Assembly (NCBI GenBank): GCA_037501455.1
Contig: CM074861.1
Location: 92,605,001-92,669,000, forward strand
DNA from: Lantana camara
Taxonomy: Eukaryota; Streptophyta; Magnoliopsida; Lamiales; Verbenaceae
Direction of reading: 5' to 3'
DNA length: 64,000 nt
Below, piece by piece: positions 33,393-43,885 of this stretch. Within the stretch, counting starts at the first letter, position 1. Each line of letters begins with the position of its first letter. Made by a program: the position numbers and the translations under genes. Below the pieces are notes generated by a model. That model worked only from the letters and a program-made list of their open reading frames with translations. It did not search any database and was not told where the DNA came from.

Positions 33393-34272
33393 ATTGAATC
33401 TTCAATACTTTGTCAATGTACATCGACTGTGATAACCGTATTAACCTTCTAGATCTATCTCGATAGATTTTAATTCGAAGGATATAGGACGCATCACCAA
33501 GATCTTTCATCTCGAATTGGTTCGATAACCATAACTTAGTCACTTTCATGTCATCCTTCGAATTCCCAATAAGAAGGATGTCATCAACATAAAGTACTAA
33601 GAATTGTACTGAGGTCTCCAATTCCTTTCTATACACACACGATTCATTCGAAATTTGAATGAAGCCAAACGCTTTGACTGATTCATCAAATCGAATGTTC
33701 CAATTCCTAGAAGCCTGTTTCAATCCATAGATTGATCTTTGGATTTTGCAAACCTTTTGCTCACTCCCACTGAATGTGAAACCTATGGGTTGCTCCATAT
33801 AAATGTCTTTATCAATGTCACCATTGAGAAAGGCAGTTTTCACATCCATTTGCCATATCTCATAGTCATAATATGCAGCAATGGCAAGCATGATCCGAAT
33901 AGACTTTTGCATTGCAACTGGCGAAAAGGTTTCATCAAAGTCCACGCCGGGTCTTTGAGTGAATCCTTTTGCAACCAGTCTCGCTTTATAGGCTGCAATG
34001 CTTCCATCAACTCCAACCTTTCTCTTAAAGATCCATTTGCAACCTATGGGTTTGACCCCATCAGGCAAATCTACCAAGGTCTAAACTTGGTTGGAGTTCA
34101 TGGAATCTATTTCGGATTTCATGGCTTCTATCCACTGTTCAGAGTCAGAATCTAAAAGTGCCTCCTCATATGTTAAAGGATCATTATCCTTTTGATAGAT
34201 TTCATGGAAGAATCCATACCATCTCCCCGGCTGTCTACGAGTGTGTTCAGAACGCCTTAGAGGAGGATTTGC
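33373..34272 (-). pseudogene. Copia reverse transcriptase
   Basis: The start (PLTYEEALLDSDSEQWIEAMKSEI) is cut by a TAG at 34081-34083. After it come GCKWIFKRKVGVDGSIAAYKARLVAKGF, VKTAFLNGDIDKDIYMEQPIGF, SIYGLKQASRNW and the catalytic LYVDDILLIG. The frame is lost near 33395. Confidence 0.9.
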
Positions 34273-35500
34273 TTATGTATCGAAATTTGTGATTGGTTGT
34301 GGTTGGTCAGAAGGGGACGTTTTTTCAGTGGGTGGCGTGGTGTCACTTTGTACTTCCTCTAATTCTATGATCTTGCCTTTCTTTTCTTTAAGGAACGGTT
34401 TCTCAAGAAAAGTGGCATTTCTGGAAACAAACACCTTTTGCTCAGATTGATCATAGAAGTAGTATCCTATGGATTCCTTAGGATAACCTATAAAGTAGCA
34501 TAAGTTAGAACGAAATTCTAACTTATCTCCCGCTGTCCTCTTCACGTAAGCAGGACAACCCCAAATTCTTAAGTAAGAATAACTAGGGATTTTACCATGC
34601 CACATTTCATAGGGCGTTTTAGGGATTGACTTAGAGGGAACTAGATTCAAAATCTTTGCTGCACTTTCTAGGGCATAACCCCAGAAAGAAGGTGGTAAGT
34701 CAGTGAAACTCATCATGGAATGAACCATATCAATTAGGGTTCGATTCCTTCTCTCAGAAACTCCATTGAGTTGAGGAGTTCCCGGAGGTGTCCACTGAGA
34801 GATAATCCCATTCTCTTTGAGATGATTAAGGAATTCTTCACTAAGATACTTGCCTCCTCGATCAGATCAAAGTGCTTTGATCTTGTGACCAGTTTGGTTC
34901 TCAACCTCCTTTTGAAATTCTAGGAATTTCTCAAAAGCTTCAGATTTATACTTCATTAAGTGTACATAACCATACCGACTAAAGTCATCAGTAAAGGTTA
35001 TGAAATACTGATGATTGTTTCTTATGCTTACACTAAGCGGTCCACAAACATCAGAGTGGATCAAATCCAAGACCTTAGTGGCACGTTCCATAGTTCCTTT
35101 AAAAGGAACTTTGGACATCTTTCCTTTGAGACAGGATTCGCAAGAAGTTAACTCTTTGAGATCATTTTCAGAGAATGATCCTAAAGTGTTTATCTTGCTA
35201 ATTCTGTTCTTGGAAATGTGTCCTAATCTAGCGTGCCATAAGGGAGCTAAAACTTTGTCATCTCTCTTACGTTTCGTTTCTCGTTGTATATTCATAATAT
35301 TGATATTCTGAGTTAGATAAAGTTCATTACTTAGAGTACCGATGTGGACGGAAGAGTTGTTCCGTTTGATAAAGTATTTACCATTCTTAATATAAGTTTC
35401 ATAACCTTCACAATCTAAAATTGGAACTGAAATTATATTACGAATAATGTTCGGTACATAAAGGACTTCATTTAAAAACCAACTCAAAACTACCTAAATC
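34273..35500 (-). pseudogene. Copia integrase
   Basis: The pre-integrase zinc region has WHARLGHISKNRI and CESCLKGKMSK. The core starts with LIHSDVCGPL and FIDFSRYGY-like FTDDFSRYGYVHLM. A TGA at 34867-34869 interrupts just before SDRGG. The catalytic ERRNR glutamate follows at about 34760. The C-terminal part ends RNATFLEKPFLKEKKGK and a variable spacer, then a TAA at 34273-34275. The TGA sits where the family has CGA, consistent with deamination of a methylated C. Confidence 0.86.
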
Positions 35501-35578
35501 TAATCTAATTATGCCTAAAGCTCGAGCTTTAACATTTGAGCCATTGCCGATCTTCAAGACACATTCTCCTTCTCTGAG

Positions 35579-35914
35579 TTATTGGACTTCATTTAGCACC
35601 TGTACATCATTATAGATATGAGCTCCACAACCGGTATCAAGTACCCAAGAACTAGAATTAATAGAAAGATTTACTTCAACGAGAAATACACCTTTCTTTA
35701 GAGTAGCATTGTAATCTGGGCAGTTTCTCCTCCAATGTCCCGCTTTGCCACAATGGAAGCAAACATCCTCTTTCTGATCACGCTTCTTCCTTTGGGCCTT
35801 CCCCTTCGAAATGCCTCCAGTGGGCCTAAGGGGTTTCTTCTTCTTCTTTACGACTTTCTTGCCCTTACCTTTAGAAGGCCCAGAAGAGGAAGATGGAGCA
35901 TTCACCATCAGAAC
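35579..35914 (-). pseudogene. Copia Gag zinc knuckle and protease start
   Basis: A lysine-rich stretch (KGKGKKVVKKKKKPLRP) precedes the CCHC knuckle CFHCGKAGHWRRNC. The protease active site appears as WVLDTGCGAHIYN. It is in the same frame as the upstream Gag (separated by a TAA at 35915-35917) and ends at another TAA at 35579-35581; protease continues in a shifted frame. Confidence 0.86.
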
Positions 35915-36523
35915 CTAATTGTCCTTCTTAATCGTGCTTTCAACAGTCACAAGCTGACTAATCAGCTCTGCTACAGTAGCACCAGCATGATTCATATTGA
36001 AGTTAAGGACAAATGGGTTGAATGATGGTGGGAGCGAGGCTAGCAACAAGTCCACTGAAAGCTCATCTTTCAGTGGCATGTCCATGGAAGCAAGTTTCTC
36101 AGTAAGGGCGAGAAACTTGAGTCCATATTCATGGACACTTGAACCTTCCCTCATTCTCAAATAGAACAATTCCTTTGAAGTGTTATACCTTGTAACACGT
36201 TCATGAGGGCGGTAAAGTTGCTCTAAGTGGTCGTAAATCTCCCAAGCAAATTCCATAGCCTCATGTTGCCTTTGCAAGTCCGGAGACATGTTAGCCAACA
36301 TAAGGCAACGGGCTTGGAGATTATCATCCTTCCACTTCTGGATCGCGTCCCGCTCGGCCCGAGTGGGAGCGTCCCCTTCGGGACTAGGCTCCCCTTCGAA
36401 GAGAACATAAGTTCTCTTCTTAGAGTCTAAAATGATTTTTAGATTCCTCAGCCAATCAGAATAGTTGGGACCAGTCAACTTGTTTGACTTGAGGATCAAT
36501 ACAAGAGGGTTTTTGGTTGCCAT
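35915..36523 (-). pseudogene. Copia Gag, capsid part
   Basis: The start is a real ATG (GAAATGGCAACC). The 202 codons show the copia Gag pattern LTGPNYSDWLRNLKIIL, WKDDNLQARCLMLANMSPDLQ, and EHGLKFLALTEKL-like YGLKFLALTEKL. It ends at an in-frame TAA, after which the zinc knuckle follows in the same frame. Confidence 0.88.
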
Positions 36524-36717
36524 TTCAAAACACGTAGAGAATCACAGAATCTACGACCTAAATGGTAAAACAAATAACTAGTGAGCATGCTGAATTTTAA
36601 CGATATACAAAAGATAAGGTCTTTAATCTAATGTAGCTCCCACTGTTTTTCAAAGATCTATAATTCCCAAAGATCTAAGAGGAACACATTTCCCAATGGG
36701 TACTAAGATCCTAAGCA

Positions 36718-37060
36718 TTTTACCTCGAACCCACGACTCGCGGACATTCTAGGTAAAACCCAAGGTAGGTACACCTTACCAATTCTAACACCATTAGAAC
36801 TCTTAGTAATTGTTTTTTTGCATCACCTATCTTTCAATATGGACCCACGACTCGTGCGACATCCATATTTATTTAGGCGTTAAGCTAGACCCATCAATCA
36901 TAAGATCATGATCAAAACTTAGTTCGAACGACCCACGACTCGCGGACATCGCCCTTGCCAAAATTAACCACGAAATATTGATCATTTATAATGATCAATT
37001 AGGTAACTAAGAACTAATAAGCTCCACTAGCTATCCCACGACTTGCGGACAATAACTAGC
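36718..37060 (-). repeat. Four-copy constant-core hairpin array in the copia leader
   Basis: On the plus strand the 17-base core CCCACGACTCGCGGACA occurs at 36730-36746 and 36932-36948; variants are at 36844-36861 (CGTGCGACA) and 37035-37051 (one T). Arms differ but pair. Copy 1 is TTTTACCTCGAA/TTCTAGGTAAAA (11 of 12). Copy 2 is AATATGGA/TCCATATT (8 of 8). Copy 4 is CTAGCTAT/ATAACTAG (7 of 8). Copy 3 pairs only three bases next to the core. Spacing is 88-114 bp. In RNA the core reads TGTCCGCGAGTCGTGGG and can form CCGC/GTGG. The array ends about 195 nt before the gag ATG. Confidence 0.75.
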
Positions 37061-38211
37061 TTCACTTACTAAACTTAAAACCTATTGATGGAATGCTAGG
37101 AATTTAATTCGAAATTTGCATCTCGAATTAAACACCTATTTATTCGAAATATATTAGCTTATATTTAATGGGAATTTTCGAATCAACCGGAGAGTTGTCC
37201 GGTTCTACCTTACCAACATATATGTTATCCAATTTTAATTAGTCTTGATTAATACAAGTATAACTTAAATGCATTTCACACAAGCACTTAGCAGATAACG
37301 TGTTCTAGCATGATACTAACATGAGATGATCATGGGTTCTACCTATCTTATGCGTGATATGTGGGAGCCACTCCACAATCACAAGTTCTAACATACATGC
37401 CATATAAACAGTTTAAATCACATAAGGGAAAGCGGTAACAAAATACGAGCCCTATCTCTATTACATTTTACAATTGAGATTCCCCTCCCTAACATTTTGA
37501 GGGGTCTTCACTTATGGCCTCCTTGTTACTTGAATGTGGTCCATCTTACTCCATGGGTGCATTGTCTCCAAAATGAAAATAAAACCTCACCACCTATTCT
37601 ACTCTCAAAAAATGAAAAAGTACTGAAAAGTAATAAGGCTTAATCTTTATATTGGCCTTAGACAAATACACGGGGCATATCCCAGCCTCAAAACAGTAAT
37701 ATGGAAAGCCACATAATAAATCACATAACAGTACGCACATAAGTGAGGCTCCAACCTCAATTGAAAAAACGCAACTATAGGGCTCCAACCCCAATTTAAA
37801 CCATCCATGTGCATAAATTAAAAGCATACATAAGTCTAAACCAATGATCACCTAACATGTATAATTTGCAAGAATTTAAATTTAACCAATAAATTAAAAT
37901 TCTCGCTTTAAGCTCTAATAGCTTAAAACACGACTTAGATGCAATTCTTGTTCAAGAGCCTTTTCTATAAAACCCGAAAAACTATAAACTAATAAAATTC
38001 CAATTAATTTTTGAAAATTAATAATTTTATTCTTTCAGTATTTTCATAAAATAAAGCTTGCAATTTTCCCAAAATTTAAATCGCTTAATTTTTAAAATCC
38101 CAATTTAAACAATTATTTAAAAATAATTCAAATTTACTAAAATAAAATTTTTCAAAAAAATTAAATCGGGATTGGATTGGACTAAACACAAAAATCAAGA
38201 TCGTGAAACGA

Positions 38212-38455
38212 GGGCCAGGCCTCGCCCGCCCGCCAGCCCAGGCGGACTGCACGAATCGCGCGCGAGCGCGCGTGCTCGCCTAGGCGAGGAGGCAAGTTGG
38301 CGACGGGAGGGGTAGGCGGGCGCGCCTAGGCGCTGGCGGGCGGCCTCCCACGCGGCTTCGGGAGGGATAGGCGGGCAGTCCCGCGCGGCTGCGGGACTTC
38401 TGTGCGGGACGGTGCGGGCCTGGGCACGCCCTTGCACGCCTAGGCTCGCGTTTTC
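38212..38455 (-). other. GC-rich block in the copia leader
   Basis: This block is made largely of G and C, with many CpG and several CCTAGGCG-type palindromes (near 38280, 38325 and 38440), in an otherwise AT-rich leader. It lies about 260-505 nt downstream of the PBS in the RNA. Confidence 0.7.
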
Positions 38456-38716
38456 GTAACGCGATTTTCGTGTTTCGTGTTTCAGTTCACAACCAACAAC
38501 AATCCAAAATTTAAAAACACGATTTAAATGTATTTGATCCAAAATAATTTCAATAAAATTTTCGAAAACGTTTTTCAGAAACTTTTAGGAAAAATACTGT
38601 TTCGTAATTCAGACTTTCTAAAAGAACTCAAGAATATCTAATTCGCATCTAAGCCTAAGAATTTCTACCAAATTCAGTTAAGTGGAGATGAATCAGAAAC
38701 ACGATTAACGAGGTGT

Positions 38717-38727
38717 CTCTGATACCA
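38717..38727 (-). other. Primer binding site, tRNA-iMet type
   Basis: On the minus strand TGGTATCAGAG lies one base after the end of the 5' LTR. It is complementary to the 3' end of initiator tRNA-Met, the standard copia primer. Confidence 0.88.
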
Positions 38728-38728
38728 C

Positions 38729-40619
38729 TGTTGGAAAACAGGAATCAGAAACCAGCGGAAATTTAAAAAATTTTCCAACAAAAGGATCTTAGACTCGCAA
38801 TCGTGAATCCAAATTCGTAGATATTAGAAACTTACATTTCAATAATCTTTCTTGAAGCGTTTCAAGCCACCCAAGAACGCTCTTCTTGCGTTTTGATCCC
38901 CTCTCCTTGGTAAAGCTTGAATCTTTAAAACTTCTAACTTGAAGCTCTCTAGAGATAGTCCACCAACTTGACTACAATCTAACTAGTAAGGATGCTAGTT
39001 CTCTAGTTAGTGTTTAGGCTTAACCTAGGGTTTATTTTATCTTGGAGAAAGGATGGTGTTCAACACATGAACCAAAAGAATTCAATCACTCTCTAAGGGG
39101 AGCAGGGACGCCGAACCCTAGTCCTTTTGGGCTAAGGATTTGGTCCCTCTCTCTAATTACTTGATTACCAAGTAATTCCAAACTTTGACTTTTAATTCTA
39201 ATTCAAATCAACTTTTAAGAGAGCTAAAATATCCAAAACCCTTTTGGATATAATACTTTATTTATTAATAAATAAATAACTTATTTTATCTAATTAATTA
39301 ATTCATAATTAATTAATTTCTCCGAAATAAGACTTTCTTTTTAATTCAAAATTAAACCAAAGTCTATTAAATAATTAATCACATTAATTATTTAACACAT
39401 AAATAAATATACACATATATTTACACACGTGTGAGACACGTGTCCCAAGGACACGTGCCACTCATGTGAGCCACACGTGTGGTTCACACTTGTGGAACCC
39501 TCTTGGCCCGATTAACTCGTTTGATCATTTTAAAGCCTTAACTCATGTAACCAAATTGTTATGTGTGACCTTCTAGGTTCTCAATTCAATTAGCAGTGAC
39601 CCTAATTAATTAATCAGTCCACAGATTAAACGACCATAGTCTAGCAACAGGTGTTTAACCCCTAGCTAAATTGGAATGTCTCGATTCGACAGAACCTTTA
39701 AGTCATTGATTCATGTGAGATACAATCCTCCTACTAACTATCTCTCAACCAAGATCTAGGGTAAGAGAATAATCAGAACCCTAATAATCTGGTCTTAAAG
39801 CTAAGTGCATTTCATATCCATTTGATCTCAATCCAAGAAACCCTTTTCTTGATGTCTTGATCTACTGCCTTGGCCAAGGACTCCATATGGCATATGAATG
39901 ACTTACACAATAAGAGATCACCTTGCAAATACAAGTGTAGGTCCTTTCTTGATTCTCATTCACTTTCATGAGTCACTTGTGCAGCCCCAGCATAAGCCTT
40001 GAATCAGTTGTCTAAGGCGACACCCTTTAAAGCTTATACCTAAGACTACAGAGCTAACTCATAAAGCGACGTGGAACCTCAAGTCTAAGGATCAATTAAT
40101 CACATCAATGACTCGTGAGATATTTTCTAATCAGGAAGTTTCCATTTCCTGAAATAGAAAATTCCTTTCCCATTTAGGAATCTTCTCACACGGGGCACCT
40201 CAATGAACTTACTTATAGAAGTAAGCACCCTCATGTATCACGCACGTATCAACTATACACTTTGCACCTCCATGAAACAAGGTGGTCCTTCTTAAGGGCG
40301 TGATCCCACAAGCAAGCCTTAGAGGAGTCAGGTTGACACTCCCACTGTCTGTAGGACTGATCGGCTTGGAGTTACTAATCATGAATTACGTGATATAGGG
40401 CTCGTTTCATGAACCATTTCACCTAAATGGTAGAGTCCTAAAGTCATCAGGATTAGGGGAGTTCTCATACATGCACAACTAAAGTAAACTCATACCAAAC
40501 AAGAGCATATAAATAAGTGTTGCCTCAATTAGTTATTTTACTCAAAGATTGTATGTGATTACAATAAGGAAAAGTACAAAGCGGATGTACAATAGGCTTT
40601 TAGGGTACTATTCCTAACA
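38729..40619 (-). repeat. 5' LTR of the nested copia element, TATA region deleted
   Basis: It is 1891 bp. Compared with the 3' LTR it lacks about 30 bp spanning CTCCCCTATATATAGGAAAGGG (join near 39103) but has about 10 bp more in the CACGTG cluster. That cluster at about 39425-39485 holds four CACGTG words with flanking symmetry (ACACGTGT). Removing the TATA region from the promoter LTR should silence the copy. Confidence 0.88.
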
Positions 40620-41248
40620 ATCATGTCGGACTTAGCATAGTATTTTTGTGAAACTCTAGAGATTCTGCTAATCATGTCCGTCAATTCCGCAGGTGTTTTG
40701 ATCATAATGGAACCTCCACTCGAAGCATCCAACTACCTTTTGTCAGCAGGCATCAGGCCCCTATAAAAGTTATGGACAACTGAATTCTCCGATAGGTTGT
40801 GATATGGGCACATTGCAAGCAAGTTCCGGTATCGTTCCCAATACTCATGTAGGCTTTCATGTTCCTTTTGCTTAATGGTAATTATCTCCTGAAGGAGATC
40901 CATGTATCGCTCAGCTGGGAAAAACCTGTCCAAGAATTTATCGTGCATCTGCTGCCAAGTAGTAATGGTTGTTGATGCTAGAGAGTACAACCATTTCTCC
41001 GCTGCATCTTGCAAAGAGAACGGAAAAGCACGAAGCTTGATTTGGTCCTCGGTAACTCCGTGAGGCTTGGTAGAGCAGCAAACCATGTGGAACTTACTAA
41101 GATGTTGGTGAGGGTTTTCGTTTTCCAGACCTCGAAAAATGGGAAGTAGGTGAATTGTGCCCGTCTTCAGCTTGAAACCAGCACCCACCTCTGGAAAAGT
41201 GATACAGAGGGGTTGCTGTGTAGTATCGGGGCACACCAGATCGTCCAT
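40620..41248 (-). pseudogene. Athila Gag capsid domain (Retrotrans_gag type)
   Basis: About 170 codons with FRGLENENPHQHLSKFHMVC, AFPFSLQDAAEKWLYSL, and FLDRFFPAERYMDLLQEIITIKQ..ESLHEYWERYRNLL, which is the Retrotrans_gag capsid region. It ends at a stop at 40733, but the frame remains readable to the copia insertion at 40624 (ELTDMISRISR). A frameshift near 41255 separates it from the Gag start. This is the domain missing from the young Athila. Confidence 0.85.
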
Positions 41249-41259
41249 GGTCCTACGTT

Positions 41260-41490
41260 CTACTCTGCTGGTGGTAGTGCCATAGCTAAGGCGTGGTCAT
41301 GCTCAACAGTCAAGTCGTATTTCTGTTCGCTTGAACTGTTTGTTTCAGTTCCCGATTCTATCTCCTTGACCAAATCTGATGTCTCAGCTTGTTTCTTGTG
41401 TGATTGGGTTGCTTGCCTCTTTTTTCTAGCAGTTTTCCCAATTTCTGGATCGTAGAGAGGGGTGTCCTTTCCGCGAATGCTCCTGTTCAT
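41260..41490 (-). pseudogene. Athila Gag start
   Basis: A true ATG begins MNRSIRGKD, matching the first residues of the young Athila ORF (MNRSIHGKD). The segment is basic and polar (KTARKKRQATQSHKKQ). The frame stops at 41260 and the capsid domain continues in another frame. Confidence 0.78.
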
Positions 41491-41520
41491 AAAAAGAAAT
41501 AAAATCGATTAAAAACACAG

Positions 41521-41538
41521 TCCCCGGAAACGGCGCCA
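41521..41538 (-). other. Primer binding site of the older Athila, one mismatch
   Basis: On the minus strand it reads TGGCGCCGTTTCCGGGGA. The young Athila has TGGCGCCGTTGCCGGGGA, which matches tRNA-Asp. The G-to-T change weakens primer pairing. Confidence 0.8.
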
Positions 41539-41543
41539 AAATT

Positions 41544-43325
41544 TGACAGGTGTCGAATCCGTCAAAAATAAATGTAAAACCTATTCAACGATTAAACACG
41601 GAGTATAGCGTAAACAGGGTCGATCCATAGGGACTGGTTGATTTATTTTTAACAATTCCAAGAAATTCACGAAAAGGAACAATTAAAAGGGGGGTTTTTG
41701 AATTACTATAACTAAAGTATGCAATTAAAATAAAATAACAAGAATTAAAAAATAATTAAAATTATCAAGCAAATCACGTAGGATTAGATCAATCAGATGG
41801 AAAATTACCTAGCCAGGGATATTCGATTCGAATTGTTATATTGATCATTGACTCAAAGATGAATTCAAGTTATTCAGACAGATTGACTATAGTTGATAGA
41901 GTCAGTCGACTCAACCTCGTGTTTACTTAATTAATCGGATAACCTAGAGACACTCGACAGTTATCTTCCTTAACAAATTCACAACCCCTAGAGACACTCG
42001 ACAGGATTTAATGAATTCGCAGCATTAAGAACCATAAAAACACCAATCCTAATTAACCGAGTCGTGACATACGCAAGATTTAAATTAGATTATCAGATCC
42101 CTTAGTGAATGAGGAATTCTATCGCTAAAACCCTGTCACTAATTTACCACAATTTATCAATCAACTTTACATACACTTCAAGCATCATGATTGGAACTAT
42201 GCAATCAAATCTATCTAGATGGTCGGGCCCTACCACTAAATAAATTAATCACAATAAACACGAAACACGGAGATAAGATAAATGCCTAAATAAACATGAA
42301 TTGATAAAAACGTTTAGGTCTCACAATATCCAAAATCGAATCTTAATCCCTAGCTAGATAAATAAGAGTTTAGCTACTAAAATCCATAAAAACAATAATT
42401 GAGGAATTCTTTAACATGAATAAAACTAAAAACGAAAGGAAAGAATTAAACTAAGATGAAGGATTGTGCCGAATTCTTGCTCCTCGATGTTGCTTTCCAG
42501 AACTCCAACTACTGCTCCCAAAAGTTGTGTTACGTCCTCCCTCCTCAAAGAGCTGCTGTCACGACAAATATATAATCCCAGCCTCTAAGCCTCTCAGATC
42601 ATGTGGCCGAATCCTTAGCAAAATAGGAGTGTAATTCTTTATCCAAATCGGGCTCAACTATTTGCTCTCCAAGAATTAAACACACCACTGGGCCATTCTA
42701 ATTAATTCCAATCAGCTGGGCTTCTTATAATAAATTCCAATGATAGGCGCGTCCCACTAACAAACAAGACCAAGAAACTAAATTAAGCCCACAACGTGCA
42801 GCCAATCATCAAAGTAAATTAGCTTTCCATCATTCTCCATACACGCAACCCACTAGCAAATTGGGCTCAATTAATTATGCTACACACGCAGCCCAAATTA
42901 ATTCCAGGGAACGCAACCCACTTGTAACAAATACAATTAATCCTCATAAATTAATTCCCCAAAGCCCACAAATCGTTCAGCCTCCAATGATCATCCCTTC
43001 ACAATTAATTCCAAAGCATCATGACATGCTTAGCCTTCATTAGTCCAAAGTAAATTCCCCAAAATTGCATGCGTGCAGACCCTCAAAAATTGCGTCCTAA
43101 TTCCATCATAATTTCACGCAGTAGATTAGTAACCGCCGTGAACCAACCGAGTCCGCTCATTACGAGAATATCTTCATAAAAGGATCAAATTCACATAAAT
43201 TTCAACTCGAAGCCCCAAATCTACCAAATAAACAATAAGGCATCAATTCTTTTATAAATAATATCAAATCAAGCACACTTCGGAGCATAATTTAATCATA
43301 AAGATGATTAATTAGCGAGTTATCA
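41544..43325 (-). repeat. 5' LTR of the older Athila element (1782 bp)
   Basis: It has the same ends as the young Athila LTR (TGATAACTCG ... ACACCTGTCA on the minus strand) and is followed by target duplication ATCAT. It contains the constant-core array at 41900-42002, with the third core damaged (TAGAGTCAGTCGAC). Confidence 0.9.
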
Positions 43326-43330
43326 ATCAT

Positions 43331-43870
43331 CAGCGCATCTCATTGTATGTGGTTGTCTGAAGTCGATTTCTCGCCAAATTCCTCGAATTGTTCGATAATA
43401 CTGATTTACAGTCATATCGGCTTGATTTGTCTATAAGGCCCGTTGTTTCAATTTGTATAGCTTCAGTTTGTCGCCTCCGTCATGGTAGGTAGCTTCAATC
43501 TCCTCCCACAGTTCTTTCGTGTTTGGGCATAAAATGAACTGGACGGCGATTTCAGGTTCCATTGAGTTGAGTATCAGGCTACGAACTGATCCATCCGTCT
43601 GTTCCCACACCTCTTATCCAGCATCATCTGGACTGGGGGTCTCTGTCTTCCCGGTGATATACCCCATTCTGCCCTGGTCGAGTAACACAAGTTGCATCGT
43701 TCTCGACCAAAGAGCATGGTTATTGTTTTTTAATTTTACGTTAATGGTTGTGGTGTTGGTGGTTTCGGGTTGTTTGTGTCGGAGGAGTTCCGCCATCTGG
43801 GCGAAGAAATCCGCTGGCACGGTAGTGAGATAGGTGGTTTTTGGTTCAATGGAAAAAAGTAGATGATGAA
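43331..43870 (-). pseudogene. Copia gag, 5' part (continues at 20746)
   Basis: The minus-strand frame reads EPKTTYLTTVPADFFAQMAELLRH, then INVKLKNNNHALWSRTMQLVL and KLYKLKQRALQTNQ, the copia Gag (UBN2-like) pattern. The codon where a start would be expected, near 43847, is ATT in CCATTGAACC, so a lost ATG is possible. A TAA at 43614-43616 is in frame. The frame reaches the Athila target duplication at 43326-43330 and resumes beyond it at 20746. Confidence 0.78.
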
Positions 43871-43885
43871 GCAGGATTTTACTAC

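Larger units (their letters stand above)
36524..38716 (-). other. Long structured leader of the nested copia element
   Basis: The 2.2 kb between the PBS and the gag ATG is very long for a copia leader. From the PBS towards gag it contains a GC-rich block (38212-38455), AT-rich sequence, small CTCCAA hairpins (37744-37792) and an array of four hairpin-like motifs with a constant core (36718-37058). A possible 115-codon ORF over the GC-rich block (38195-38542) is rich in A, R and P and I do not call it a gene. Confidence 0.75.
30675..40619 (-). mobile_element. Ty1/copia element with 1.9-kb LTRs nested in Athila gag
   Basis: The element is 9945 bp with LTRs at 30675-32603 and 38729-40619. On the minus strand the LTR begins TGTTAGGAATAG and ends TTTTCCAACA. 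A tRNA-iMet primer site follows the 5' LTR and a polypurine tract precedes the 3' LTR. The target duplication is GTCAT/ATCAT, one mismatch in five. Domain order gag-protease-integrase-RT-RNase H is copia; by eye it fits the Tork/TAR side. A 2.2-kb leader before gag is unusually long and structured. Pol has several stops and frameshifts. Confidence 0.93.
20747..43325 (-). mobile_element. Full-length Athila element, TSD ATCAT, split by a copia insertion
   Basis: The element occupies 22,579 bp including a nested copia element (30675-40619), about 12.6 kb by itself. Minus-strand order is 5' LTR (41544-43325), PBS, gag, protease, RT, RNase H, integrase, env-like ORF, internal PPT, 3' LTR (20747-22289). 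Target duplications ATCAT are perfect (20742-20746 and 43326-43330). It inserted into a copia gag. Coding regions carry several stops and frameshifts, and the LTRs show many more differences than those of the young Athila, so it is older. Confidence 0.93.

Noticed and set aside
36718..37060. Hammerhead ribozyme in the copia leader hairpins
   Set aside because: The core lacks CTGATGA and GAAA, the invariant hammerhead parts, on either strand.
36718..37060. CRISPR-like array
   Set aside because: Repeats of 17 bp with irregular spacing and complementary flanks in a plant retrotransposon; no cas genes and the wrong kind of organism.
38195..38542. 115-codon ORF rich in A, R and P across the GC-rich block
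   Set aside because: GC-rich DNA gives long open frames by chance; no domain and it precedes gag in an untranslated leader.
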